A stretch of 34,014 bases of DNA, taken from contig QZKW01000084.1 in assembly GCA_003599885.1 (NCBI GenBank), positions 1 to 34,014 on the forward strand, read 5' to 3'. Origin of the DNA: Desulfobacteraceae bacterium (GTDB lineage Bacteria > Desulfobacterota > Desulfobacteria > Desulfobacterales > Desulfosalsimonadaceae). Numbering within the stretch: the first letter of the stretch is position 1; each line of letters opens with the position of its first letter. Shown here piece by piece: positions 1 to 8,044 of the stretch. The notes below the pieces were generated by a model. That model did not search any database. It was not told the origin of the DNA and worked only from the letters and a program-made list of their open reading frames with translations. Both the position numbers and the translations under genes were made by a program.

Positions 1-107
1 AATACTGGCTTAACCTGCAAATGGATTATGATCTCAAGGTCACCGGGCGAACGGTTAAGCGAAAATTAAAGGATATAAGGTCAATGGCGGGCATAAACGC
101 CTGCTGA
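1..107 (+). CDS. HigA-like antitoxin, C-terminal fragment (cut by window edge)
   Basis: Reading from base 3, an open frame runs to a TGA at 105-107 and encodes 34 residues beginning YWLNLQMDYDL. That W-L-N-L-Q-x-x-Y-D-L block is typical of the C-terminal part of HigA-family (XRE-type helix-turn-helix) antitoxins. These bind a HigB RelE-like toxin and repress their own promoter. The DNA-binding domain and any higB partner would lie upstream, outside the window. A rho-independent terminator follows about 30 bases after the stop, so this looks like the last gene of its transcript. The call rests on a short match recognised by eye. Confidence 0.6.
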   Translation, partial: YWLNLQMDYDLKVTGRTVKRKLKDIRSMAGINAC

Positions 108-130
108 TTCAAAAATAAAAAAGTTGGAAC

Positions 131-170
131 AAAAAGGCCGGGCACGTGTGAGCGTTGACCCGGTTTTTTT
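131..170 (+). terminator. Rho-independent terminator after the HigA-like gene
   Basis: CCGGG at 138-142 pairs with CCCGG at 159-163. An inner CACG/CGTTG pairing lengthens the stem, and seven T residues follow at 164-170. A run of A residues precedes the stem. It lies 30 bases downstream of the TGA at 105-107. Confidence 0.75.
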
Positions 171-221
171 GTTGCGTGTTTTAAAAAACCGCGGGGCTAT
201 AGCGGGGCAAACTGCCTTAAA

Positions 222-260
222 AATAAAAAAGGGCTTATCGCCTTTCGGCGTAAACCCTTG
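222..260 (-). terminator. Rho-independent terminator of tRNA-Ala
   Basis: On the minus strand, directly after the tRNA CCA end, AGGGTTTACGCC pairs with GGCGATAAGCCCT around a GAAA tetraloop, with one wobble and one bulge. A T-rich tract (TTTTTTATTTTT) follows. It ends transcription of the tRNA gene. Confidence 0.75.
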
Positions 261-267
261 ATTTTAT

Positions 268-343
268 TGGTGGAGCTGGTCGGGATCGAACCGGCGACCT
301 CATGACTGCCAGTCATGCGCTCTCCCAGCTGAGCTACAGCCCC
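268..343 (-). tRNA. tRNA-Ala (anticodon GGC)
   Basis: The minus strand folds into a complete 76-nt cloverleaf. The acceptor stem GGGGCTG pairs with CAGCTCC, followed by discriminator A and an encoded CCA. The D arm reads AGCTCAGCTGGGAGAGC. The anticodon stem CATGA/TCATG closes the loop CTGGCAG, giving anticodon GGC (reads GCC and GCU alanine codons). The T arm carries GGTTCGATCC. The third acceptor pair is G3:U70, the classic identity element recognised by alanyl-tRNA synthetase, which independently supports alanine. The gene stands alone with its own promoter and terminator. Confidence 0.97.
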
Positions 344-359
344 ATTGAATTTTTTAGAC

Positions 360-388
360 AACCTAATAAAATGAAAAATTCCTGTCAA
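360..388 (-). promoter_or_regulatory. Sigma-70-type promoter for tRNA-Ala
   Basis: On the minus strand a perfect -35 box TTGACA (388-383) is separated by 17 bases from TAGGTT (365-360) as the -10 box. Transcription would start near 353, about ten bases before the mature tRNA 5' end at 343. The -10 box is weak (three of six consensus bases), but the -35 box, spacing and position all fit. Confidence 0.6.
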
Positions 389-667
389 CAGATATTTCAT
401 TAAAATCGCCCCGAACCGTATTATATTTATGCTCTCGCCGGTTCCACTGCCCTTCTGATATAAAGATAAATAGATCATATGGCATGATATTTTATTGACA
501 AGATAACCTCTTAATAATAAAACCATAACACTTACAGTAGCCGTAAGGTTGCCTGAAAATATTAAACTAAAATTACAAAACCGTTTTTTCAACCTGACCA
601 GCAAACTCTGTCGCAGGACGCCTTGCTGTCCATCACAACGCTATCTCAAGTCCAAAAGGAAAATTAC
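389..667. other. Divergent intergenic region between tRNA-Ala and ppiD
   Basis: AT-rich and without a credible gene. An open frame across this stretch on the minus strand also runs through the tRNA and its terminator, so it is not coding. The only signal I see is a candidate plus-strand promoter at 495-523, plus the ppiD ribosome binding site AAGGA at 656-660. Confidence 0.5.
495..523 (+). promoter_or_regulatory. Candidate promoter for ppiD
   Basis: TTGACA at 495-500 and TAAAAC at 518-523 are 17 bases apart. The -35 box is perfect and the -10 box matches four of six positions. It would give a leader of roughly 135 nt before the ppiD ATG at 668. Recognised by pattern only. Confidence 0.45.
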
Positions 668-2557
668 ATGTTAAACACAATGCGGGAAAACGCCGGTTCC
701 TGGATCATCAAAGTGCTTCTGGGGATTATTGTCGTGGCGTTTATCTTTATGGGCGCCGGCTCTTTCAATGCCAGCCGGACGTCAAAAATTGCAACGGTGA
801 ATGGCGAAGCCATTTCTGCAGATCAGTTTCAACGGGCCTATTATAATATTCTTGAAAACCTTCGTTCCCAGTTCGGCAACAGTTTAAATGATGAAATGAT
901 CAAAATGTTAAACGTTAAAAAACAGGCGATGGATTCCGTCATCGACGCCACCCTGCTTCGCCAGGCGGCCCAGAAAAACGGCCTGCGCATCCCGGATGAA
1001 GAACTGGCCATATCCATCACAAGCATCCCCGCATTTCAAAAAAACGGCGCATTTGATAAGGAGCGCTATAAAATTCTGCTGGGCCAAAATCGATTAACGC
1101 CGGAAACTTTTGAAACCATTCAGAAAGAAGCGATGATGATGGACCAGATGCGTTCCCTCATCACCCGCAGCGCAAAAGTTTCGGATAACGAGGCCCGCGC
1201 CTGGTATCAATGGGAAAACACCTCTCTCGATATTAACTATGTGGATTTTAAACCCGAGACCTTTACCGACATTGAAATTACCGACAAAATGATTGCGGAT
1301 TATTTTGCCGCTCATAAAGAAGACTATCGAACAAGCCCCCAAGCCCAGGCCAGATATATCAAATTCGATCCGGCCGCCTATAAAGCCAAAATAACCGTCA
1401 CGCCGGAAGAAATCACCCAATATTATGCCGAATACCCGGATGAGTTCAAATCACCTGAAACCGTCACGGCCCGGCACATTCTTTTCAATCTTCCGGAAAA
1501 AGCAACCGCTGAGGAGGCCGAAGCGGTCCGTCTGAAAGCCGTGGATGTTTTGAAAAAGATAAACGCCGGCGAAGATTTCGCACAATTGGCCAAAACCCAT
1601 TCGGACTGCCCCTCAAAAGAAAAAGGCGGGGATCTCGGCTCGTTCACCAGGGAACAGATGGTGAAACCCTTTTCGGACGCGGCATTCGCTCTTACCGTCG
1701 GCAGCGTCAGCGAACCCGTCCGGACCCAGTTCGGATGGCATATTATCAAATCGGATGCCCATAACCCGGAAGCCACCGCCTCTATAGAAGAAGCCACCCC
1801 CGGGATCTCTGAAAAAATAACCACCCAAAAAGCCAAAACAATAGCTTATAATGCTGCGGAATCCTTGTATAACTCAACTTTTGACGGGGAAGAGTTTGTA
1901 AAGAATGCCAAATCCAATAGCCTGGATCTGGTCACAACGGATTTTTTCGACATCGCCAAAGGACCGAAAGACATCGCAAATGGGAAGGCTTTTGCAGAAA
2001 TTGCGTTTAAACTGCCGTTAATGGAAGTCAGTGATATCGCTGAAATCGACAATGCCTACTATCTGATCCAGGTGATCAAAAATGAACCGGAAAAAATCCC
2101 GGAACTCGATGTCGTCAAAGATCAGGTCCGGGCGGATGTGCTGAGGGAACAACAGAAAAATGCGGCTGAGAAGGCCGCCGGTCAATTTCTGGAAAAAGCC
2201 AAATCCGCCGGCACCCTAGCGGCGGCCGCAGGCGAGAATTCTGGTATAAAAATCAAATCCACAGGCTCTATTAACCGAAACGGAACAATCCCGGGTATTG
2301 GCAACGACCAGACATTGATCGCAGCAGCGTTTAACCTCACCGAAAAAAACAAGCTGCCTGAAAAAGTCGTTCAGGCTGAAACCGGATTATACGTCATTGA
2401 ATTAAAAGAAAGAAAAGCGCCATTGGATCTGGGGTTCAAAATAGCTGAAAAGAACATTATTGATCGTGTATTGCAGCAAAAACGGATGAAACTGTATGAT
2501 TCATGGATAGCAAAATTACGAGACAGCAGTGAGATCAAGGAATCCAGCAATTTTTAA
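668..2557 (+). CDS. ppiD: Peptidyl-prolyl isomerase / periplasmic chaperone PpiD (SurA-like)
   Basis: A 629-residue inner-membrane-anchored folding factor that helps newly exported proteins fold in the periplasm. The N-terminus (MLNTMRENAGSWIIKVLLG) leads into one transmembrane helix at about residues 13-32. A SurA-N-like chaperone region follows, then one parvulin (PpiC) domain at about residues 265-363, marked by ARHILF, the GGDLGSF motif and the closing FGWHIIKSD. Length and architecture match E. coli PpiD (623 aa). I chose ATG 668, not the in-frame start at 623, because AAGGA sits 7 bases upstream of 668 and the membrane anchor then begins at once. The gene appears monocistronic, with a hairpin about 15 bases after the stop. 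Confidence 0.9.
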   Translation: MLNTMRENAGSWIIKVLLGIIVVAFIFMGAGSFNASRTSKIATVNGEAISADQFQRAYYNILENLRSQFGNSLNDEMIKMLNVKKQAMDSVIDATLLRQAAQKNGLRIPDEELAISITSIPAFQKNGAFDKERYKILLGQNRLTPETFETIQKEAMMMDQMRSLITRSAKVSDNEARAWYQWENTSLDINYVDFKPETFTDIEITDKMIADYFAAHKEDYRTSPQAQARYIKFDPAAYKAKITVTPEEITQYYAEYPDEFKSPETVTARHILFNLPEKATAEEAEAVRLKAVDVLKKINAGEDFAQLAKTHSDCPSKEKGGDLGSFTREQMVKPFSDAAFALTVGSVSEPVRTQFGWHIIKSDAHNPEATASIEEATPGISEKITTQKAKTIAYNAAESLYNSTFDGEEFVKNAKSNSLDLVTTDFFDIAKGPKDIANGKAFAEIAFKLPLMEVSDIAEIDNAYYLIQVIKNEPEKIPELDVVKDQVRADVLREQQKNAAEKAAGQFLEKAKSAGTLAAAAGENSGIKIKSTGSINRNGTIPGIGNDQTLIAAAFNLTEKNKLPEKVVQAETGLYVIELKERKAPLDLGFKIAEKNIIDRVLQQKRMKLYDSWIAKLRDSSEIKESSNF

Positions 2558-2572
2558 CGTCATGCCAAACCC

Positions 2573-2614
2573 GGGTTGTCGGGAATCACGCAGGAGCGTG
2601 ATTCCCGGCAATCC
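2573..2614. repeat. Long palindromic intergenic hairpin (REP-like)
   Basis: CGGGAATCACGC (2580-2591) and GCGTGATTCCCG (2596-2607) form a perfect 12-bp stem around an AGGA loop. Flanking bases extend it to about 19 bp with two G-T pairs. No T tract follows, so it is not a classic rho-independent terminator. The GGGAATC-type arms and position just after a stop codon resemble dispersed palindromic repeats common in Desulfobacterota genomes. It may stabilise the ppiD mRNA 3' end. Confidence 0.6.
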
Positions 2615-2630
2615 CATGTGAAAGGTCTCA

Positions 2631-2879
2631 GTGGGGCGCAAAAAAAAAGAAAAAATCGAGGAAAAGGCTGAAAAAATCGATCTTCTGGTCAAACGCTGCC
2701 CGGAATGTTTCGTCAGCCTGCCGCTGGACGCCAAAAGATGCTCCTCATGTAATTCCAGAGTCGGCCGGGCTGACAAACACGGGATGGCCATAAAGCCCAC
2801 CCACTGGATATCCTACATTGTGTGTATCCTTTCCTGGACGATTCTTATTTTATATGTCAATTGGGCCTTCCTGCGGTAG
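2631..2879 (+). CDS. Small zinc-ribbon, single-helix membrane protein (unknown function)
   Basis: An 82-residue protein with GTG start and AAAGG about 5 bases upstream. The N-terminus is strongly charged (GRKKKEKIEEKAEKID). A CPEC...CSSC pair at about residues 23-41 forms a four-cysteine zinc-ribbon knuckle. The C-terminus holds one transmembrane helix at about residues 59-80. This suggests a membrane-tethered protein with the zinc finger in the cytoplasm. I do not recognise a named family. The composition is protein-like and no longer overlapping frame competes, so I think it is real. It is convergent with the DUF47 gene, whose stop lies 22 bases away. Confidence 0.6.
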   Translation: MGRKKKEKIEEKAEKIDLLVKRCPECFVSLPLDAKRCSSCNSRVGRADKHGMAIKPTHWISYIVCILSWTILILYVNWAFLR

Positions 2880-2900
2880 CCTTCCCCAAAACAGCAGAAA

Positions 2901-3569
2901 TCACTTCGCCAGCATCGCCCGCATCATATCCGCAGTGTTTTCTGCATGATCCGCTATATTTCCTATTGTTTGCGCAAGTCTTACCAGGTGCATGACCGCA
3001 ATGGGATCTTTTTCGTTTTTGAAAATATTTTTAATCAGCGCATACTCTCTTTTGTCTGCCTCATGCTCCATTTGCCTTAAATTCGTTATAATTTCCTTTA
3101 CTTTTCGGCGTTGTTTTTCTGAAAAATTCTTAAAATAAACCCTTGCTTCAGAAAGCATAACCGTGAGTTCCTCAATGGGCTCGATCACTGCGTCAATCAG
3201 GAGAAAAAAATCCTTTTCAGCATATCCCGGAATACCTGCGTCCGGACGGAACGACAACCAGTTTGTGGCCGCCTTGACCGAATCCAGGACACTGTCCTGC
3301 TCTCTCAGGTATCTGAACAACTGAAACTTTTCAACGGGCATCATGACGCCCTTGGGCAAGTGCCCCCGGATACGCCGTTTGATGGCGTCCGCCTCATTTT
3401 CAAAACGGGAGACTTCCTGCCGGTGTTCCTCAAATGTATCGCACCTGGCCGATGCATAGCATTCCATGGCCTGTTGAAACGCCCAGGAACATTCCTTCAC
3501 TTTTTCAGCATGTTCCTGCAAATCATCAAACGGTGAAGTGATAAACATTGAAGAAAATGGTATACGCAC
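2901..3569 (-). CDS. DUF47 / PhoU-like phosphate transport accessory protein
   Basis: A 222-residue soluble, largely helical protein with many charged heptad-like stretches, no signal peptide and no membrane helix. It matches the DUF47 (TIGR00153) family, distant PhoU relatives encoded next to Pit transporters. These are thought to modulate phosphate uptake, though the exact mechanism is not settled. The start is a GTG at 3569, supported by AAGGAGA about 8 bases upstream. It lies 16 bases after the stop of the Pit permease gene, so the two form one operon. This pairing is the strongest functional clue. Confidence 0.85.
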   Translation of the reverse strand: MRIPFSSMFITSPFDDLQEHAEKVKECSWAFQQAMECYASARCDTFEEHRQEVSRFENEADAIKRRIRGHLPKGVMMPVEKFQLFRYLREQDSVLDSVKAATNWLSFRPDAGIPGYAEKDFFLLIDAVIEPIEELTVMLSEARVYFKNFSEKQRRKVKEIITNLRQMEHEADKREYALIKNIFKNEKDPIAVMHLVRLAQTIGNIADHAENTADMMRAMLAK

Positions 3570-3585
3570 GTTTCGGTCTCCTTAA

Positions 3586-4812
3586 TTATATAAAAAACGC
3601 CAGTATTTTAAATATCGCCATGCACGTTAACGCAGCCACCGGAAGGGTTAGCAACCAATATAACATAATTTGAAAAATAATACGAAAATTAACCGCTTCA
3701 ATCCCGCCCGCAAGCCCTACGCCCATGACGCCCCCGATGGCCGCATGTGTCGTTGACACCGGCAATCCCATCTTGGATGCAACCAGAACCGTGGTCGCTG
3801 CTGAAAAATCCACCGCAAACCCTCTCGTATTGCTCAAGGTGGTAATCCTTTCACCCACGGTTTTAATGACCCGGGCCCCGCCCATGGCAATACCGCATGC
3901 AATACCGACCCCTCCGAACAGCAGCAGAAAAACCGGCACCGGAACGGTTGCCCCCACCGTTCCGGTCTTAAACAAAAAATAGATAACTGCCAGCGGACCA
4001 ATGGCATTGGCCACGTCATTGGCTCCCTGAGCCAGGGCCACATAACAGGAGGTGCCGATTTGTATGCGCCGGAATATATCTTCGGCATCATTTTCCGATT
4101 TTGACTTGACCAATCTGATGATCGCCTGTTTACCGGCAACTCCAAGCGCCACGGAAATGATCAGTGAAAAGAATAATGCCGCAGAGGTTGTGATTTCAAC
4201 CGTTTTGCCCAGAGGGGTTTTAAATAAAAAAGACATGGCGCAGACAAATACCGCCATACCGATAAAAAAAGGCGACAGCTTCAACGCCATTTGAAACGAC
4301 TCTGAACGGGTCAATATCAACTTCACGATCAGCTTAAACATCAAAAAACTGATCACCAGGCTGAATACCGGGGAAATCACCCAGCTCAGCACAACCGTGC
4401 CAAGACATCCCCAGTTAACGACCGAAAAACCGCCGGCGGTCAGACCGAATCCGGCCATGGCCCCCACGATGGAGTGGGTGGTTGATACCGGCAGGGACTT
4501 CCAGGTCGCAAACGATACCCATAATGCTGCGGAAAGAAGCGTGGCCAGGGCGCCAAGAAGGGCCAGATGCGGATCATTAAGGACCTCTGGTGAAATAATC
4601 CCTTTTCGGATGGTGTCGGTGACATGGGCGCCGATAAATGTGGCGCCGACAATATTTAATATACCGGCAATCAGAATGGCCTGACGGAAGGTTATGGCTT
4701 TTGCACCAACGGCCGAGGCCATGGAATTGGCCACATCATTGGCACCGATGTTCCAGGCCATATAAAAACCAATGATAAAACCAAAAATCAGGATGGGAAG
4801 TTCAGCCGACAT
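3586..4812 (-). CDS. pit: PiT-family inorganic phosphate transporter
   Basis: A 408-residue polytopic inner-membrane permease that imports inorganic phosphate (often as metal phosphate) by proton or sodium symport. The two inverted halves each carry the family signature: NIGANDVANSMASAVGAKAI near residue 22, and AQGANDVANAIGPLAVIYF near residue 260. SLPVSTTHSIVGA and GLPVSTTHAAIGG repeat the second conserved element in each half. About ten to eleven hydrophobic segments are visible. The ATG at 4812 has only a modest AGG upstream. It is first in an operon with the DUF47 gene and diverges from the M16 peptidase gene across 223 bases. Confidence 0.92.
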   Translation of the reverse strand: MSAELPILIFGFIIGFYMAWNIGANDVANSMASAVGAKAITFRQAILIAGILNIVGATFIGAHVTDTIRKGIISPEVLNDPHLALLGALATLLSAALWVSFATWKSLPVSTTHSIVGAMAGFGLTAGGFSVVNWGCLGTVVLSWVISPVFSLVISFLMFKLIVKLILTRSESFQMALKLSPFFIGMAVFVCAMSFLFKTPLGKTVEITTSAALFFSLIISVALGVAGKQAIIRLVKSKSENDAEDIFRRIQIGTSCYVALAQGANDVANAIGPLAVIYFLFKTGTVGATVPVPVFLLLFGGVGIACGIAMGGARVIKTVGERITTLSNTRGFAVDFSAATTVLVASKMGLPVSTTHAAIGGVMGVGLAGGIEAVNFRIIFQIMLYWLLTLPVAALTCMAIFKILAFFI

Positions 4813-5035
4813 TCATGTGCCTATAACCAGAAGTTATCTATACAAATATTTTATTAAAAGGGCGGCATACCCATAAAATCGGACAATTGAGCCGGTCTTA
4901 GCACAGAGGCAACCTAACATCAAGGGTAAATTCCCGCCTAACCGCTCATTGACTTTTCAGCATGGATATATTAATTGAACAAAATCAACCTGTAAATTCA
5001 ATAAATTCGACATTAGGCCAGTCAAAAGGATTTTC

Positions 5036-8005
5036 ATGAGGGACAACCCAGCGATAAAACGCGTACTTTCCAAAAAATTAATCAGTTATTTCATTCTGGC
5101 CCTGGCGCTGTGCAGCGGTTGCGCCCGCCTTCACGAACCGGCCAAGGCTCCTGAAATCATCACCGCCGATCTTTCTTCGATTGCAGCCCAGGATGCCATT
5201 TTTAACCCGACCCGTCAATGGGCCCAGGAAACCAGCGACCTGAAACCGGACGCAAGCGTTATTTATGAAACCCTGCCCAACGGCTTCCGTTATATATTGA
5301 TGAAAAACAGCCGGCCCGAAAGCCGGGTCAGCATGCATCTTTACATCCAGGCCGGCTCCATGCACGAGGCTGAAAATGAACGGGGCATCGCCCATTTTCT
5401 GGAGCATATGCTTTTTAACGGATCAGAGAATTTCAAACCCGGCGAACTGGTGAAATATTTTCAGGGCATCGGCATGAAATTCGGACCGGATGCCAATGCC
5501 CACACCGGTTTTTACAACACCGTGTACGATATTGATCTGCCCCAGGGAGATCGGGACGGTCTGGAAAAAGGGCTCTTTGTTTTAAGGGATTACGCTGCCG
5601 GGGCGCTGCTCCCGGAAGACGAGATTGATCGCGAGCGCGGCATCATTCTGGCGGAAAAAAGGACCCGGGATTCCGCGGATTACCGGACCTTTGAAGCCAG
5701 TTTTAATTTTGAGCTTCCGGACGCCCTGCTCTCAAAAAGACTCCCCATCGGCACGGAAGAAGTGCTCCGGAAGGCCGACCGCCGACTCCTCAAATCATTC
5801 TATGATGCCTGGTACCGGCCGGGAAAAATGGTTCTGATTCTGGTGGGGGATTTTGAAATCCCCATTGCAACCGGGGTTATCAAAGAAACATTTGGGACAT
5901 TATCCGCCCGTGGACCGGCTGTCGCCTATCAGAACCCGGGGGTTATTAATCATCAGGGGATAAAGTCATTTTACCATTTTGAACCTGAAGCAGGAAGCAC
6001 GTCCGTCAGCATTGAAACGATTTCCCCAAAAATCAACCCGCCGGATTCCGCTGAACTTCAGCGTCAGCGCCTGTTGTCCGCCATGTCCAATTATATCCTT
6101 AACAACCGTTTATCGGAACTGCTGGAAAAACCCGATACCCCATTCACATCTGCGGTCACGAATTCGGGAAACTATCTTAACTATCTGGAAGGCGCGGATA
6201 TTTCTGCGGAGTGTTCTCCGGACAACTGGAAGGCCACTCTGACCATCCTTGAACAAACGTTGCGCAAGGCCCTGACATACGGATTTACAAAATCCGAAAT
6301 AGACCGTGCGAAAAAAACCTTTATCTCCGGACTGGACCAGACAGTCAAAACCGCCGCCACCCGCGAAAGCCGGAATCTGGCGAATCAAATCATGCTGAGT
6401 TTAAGCGGAAACCGGGTTTTTCAATCCCCTGCCCAGAAAAAAGAACTGCTGGCTCCGTTTATCGAAACAATCTCTGCGAATGACCTGCACCTGGCATTAA
6501 AAAATGACTGGGCGGCAGATCACCGGCTCATTCTGGTCACCGGAAATACGGATTTAAAAAACCAACCCCAACCCCCTGAAAATTTGATACGTGCCGTTTA
6601 TGACGCAAGCCACCGGATCGCACTTGAAAAGCCTCTTGAAAAAGCACTTATAGGCTTTCCTTACCTGCCGACGCCGGCTCAAAAAGGCAAAATTGTCCAT
6701 CAGGAAACCATATCCGATTTGGGCATTGTTTCCGTAAAATTTGAAAACAATGTGCATCTTCTCGTCAAGAAAACAGACTTTAAGGCCAACCAGGTTCAGG
6801 CTGCCCTTGTTTTCGGAAGCGGACAAAGTGGCGAGCCTGAAAAAAGCCCCGGCCTTGCGCTGATAAGTCAACGGGTGGTGAACCTGAGCGGCCTGGGCCA
6901 TCTGACCCGTGATGAGCTCAAACAGGCATTGGCCGGAAAGAATACAGGTGTTATATTTCAAGTGGATGAGGATCATTTTGCGCTGGCAGGAGAATCGGTG
7001 ACCGATGAAATCCCCCTCATGTTTCAACTCTACCATGCATATCTGACTGATCCGGGATTCAGACAAGACGCCATGGATCTGGCCATTGCCCAGTATGCCC
7101 AGGAATATGATGCCCTCTCCCATTCCATTGATGGCGGCATGATGTTTCAAGGCGCACGTTTTCTTGCCGGCGGCGACTCAAGATTCGGGCTTCCTGACAT
7201 TGATACCTTAAAAAAGCATTCGCTTGAGGATATCCGAAGGTGGGTGAAACCTGCTTTGACCACACCGCCCATCGAAATTTCAGTAGTAGGGGATCTGGAT
7301 GTGGAAACAGTCATTGATCTGGCCGCAACCTATATTGGCAGTCTGCCTGCCCGGATCGACATCCAGGCAATGGATAAGGACAGAAAACCCGTATTTCCGA
7401 AAGGCGACGCCATCACGATTCCTGTGCCGACCGTTATTCCCAAAGGCATCGTGGATGTTGCGTTTCTGACCGGGGACTTCCGCGATAACCACCGGAACAG
7501 GCGACTGTCGGCATTGTCGGAAGTCATCTCCGATCGGATGCGGGTGAAGATCAGAGAAGAAATGGGAGCTGCGTATTCGTCTTATGCCTATAATGACCCG
7601 AGCCGCGCATACCCCGGCTATGGCCTGCTGCATAACGTCGTTCAAACCGATCCGGACCAGTCCGATACCATCATAAACGCCATTAAATCCATTCTCACCG
7701 ATATTGCAAATAACGGGGTGTTCGAGGATGAACTGCAGCGGGCTATCAGGCCGATCCTCACCTCCATTCGAGAACGGATCAAAACTAACCCTTACTGGCT
7801 GGGCAGCGTCATGAAGGGTTCCAGCCGTTTCCCCGCTCAACTGGACTGGTGCCGGTCATTTGAAACGGATTACGCAACCATCACCGCGCAGGAACTTACT
7901 GCACTGACAAAACAATACCTGAAAGAAACGGACGCCGCCACAGTGATTATTGTTCCTGTGCCCAAGCCCCAAAAAGAGTCAATACCTGAAAAAGACAAGG
8001 GGTGA
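5036..8005 (+). CDS. M16 family zinc metallopeptidase, predicted lipoprotein (PqqL-like)
   Basis: A 989-residue protein with a lipoprotein signal (ISYFILALALCSGC; the cysteine after SG would be acylated), so it is probably anchored in a membrane facing the periplasm. The N-terminal M16 half has the inverted zinc motif HFLEH at residues 120-124. The third metal ligand is Glu200, 76 residues after His124, in the DRERGIILAEKR helix, as expected for HxxEHx(75)E. A second M16-like half lacking the motif follows, with the R/Y-type substrate region REEMGAAYSSYAY near residue 842. The size matches the fused two-half pitrilysin/PqqL group that degrades peptides. ATG 5036 is preceded by AAAAGGA. The physiological substrate is unknown. 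Confidence 0.88.
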   Translation: MRDNPAIKRVLSKKLISYFILALALCSGCARLHEPAKAPEIITADLSSIAAQDAIFNPTRQWAQETSDLKPDASVIYETLPNGFRYILMKNSRPESRVSMHLYIQAGSMHEAENERGIAHFLEHMLFNGSENFKPGELVKYFQGIGMKFGPDANAHTGFYNTVYDIDLPQGDRDGLEKGLFVLRDYAAGALLPEDEIDRERGIILAEKRTRDSADYRTFEASFNFELPDALLSKRLPIGTEEVLRKADRRLLKSFYDAWYRPGKMVLILVGDFEIPIATGVIKETFGTLSARGPAVAYQNPGVINHQGIKSFYHFEPEAGSTSVSIETISPKINPPDSAELQRQRLLSAMSNYILNNRLSELLEKPDTPFTSAVTNSGNYLNYLEGADISAECSPDNWKATLTILEQTLRKALTYGFTKSEIDRAKKTFISGLDQTVKTAATRESRNLANQIMLSLSGNRVFQSPAQKKELLAPFIETISANDLHLALKNDWAADHRLILVTGNTDLKNQPQPPENLIRAVYDASHRIALEKPLEKALIGFPYLPTPAQKGKIVHQETISDLGIVSVKFENNVHLLVKKTDFKANQVQAALVFGSGQSGEPEKSPGLALISQRVVNLSGLGHLTRDELKQALAGKNTGVIFQVDEDHFALAGESVTDEIPLMFQLYHAYLTDPGFRQDAMDLAIAQYAQEYDALSHSIDGGMMFQGARFLAGGDSRFGLPDIDTLKKHSLEDIRRWVKPALTTPPIEISVVGDLDVETVIDLAATYIGSLPARIDIQAMDKDRKPVFPKGDAITIPVPTVIPKGIVDVAFLTGDFRDNHRNRRLSALSEVISDRMRVKIREEMGAAYSSYAYNDPSRAYPGYGLLHNVVQTDPDQSDTIINAIKSILTDIANNGVFEDELQRAIRPILTSIRERIKTNPYWLGSVMKGSSRFPAQLDWCRSFETDYATITAQELTALTKQYLKETDAATVIIVPVPKPQKESIPEKDKG

Positions 8006-8044
8006 AAACCGAAGCCATCGATCATGTTGTCATTGCGCATACAC

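Noticed and set aside
197-604. Minus-strand open frame of 135 codons across the tRNA region
   Set aside because: It runs through the tRNA-Ala gene, its terminator and its promoter, and the translation has no recognisable domain.
623-667. Longer N-terminus for PpiD
   Set aside because: Adds 15 residues before the normal anchor, and the ribosome binding site AAGGA lies inside that extension, placed for the ATG at 668.
4949-4977. TTGACT ... TAATTG as promoter of the M16 peptidase gene
   Set aside because: Spacing is 17, but the -10 box matches only two of six positions, so I did not list it as a feature.
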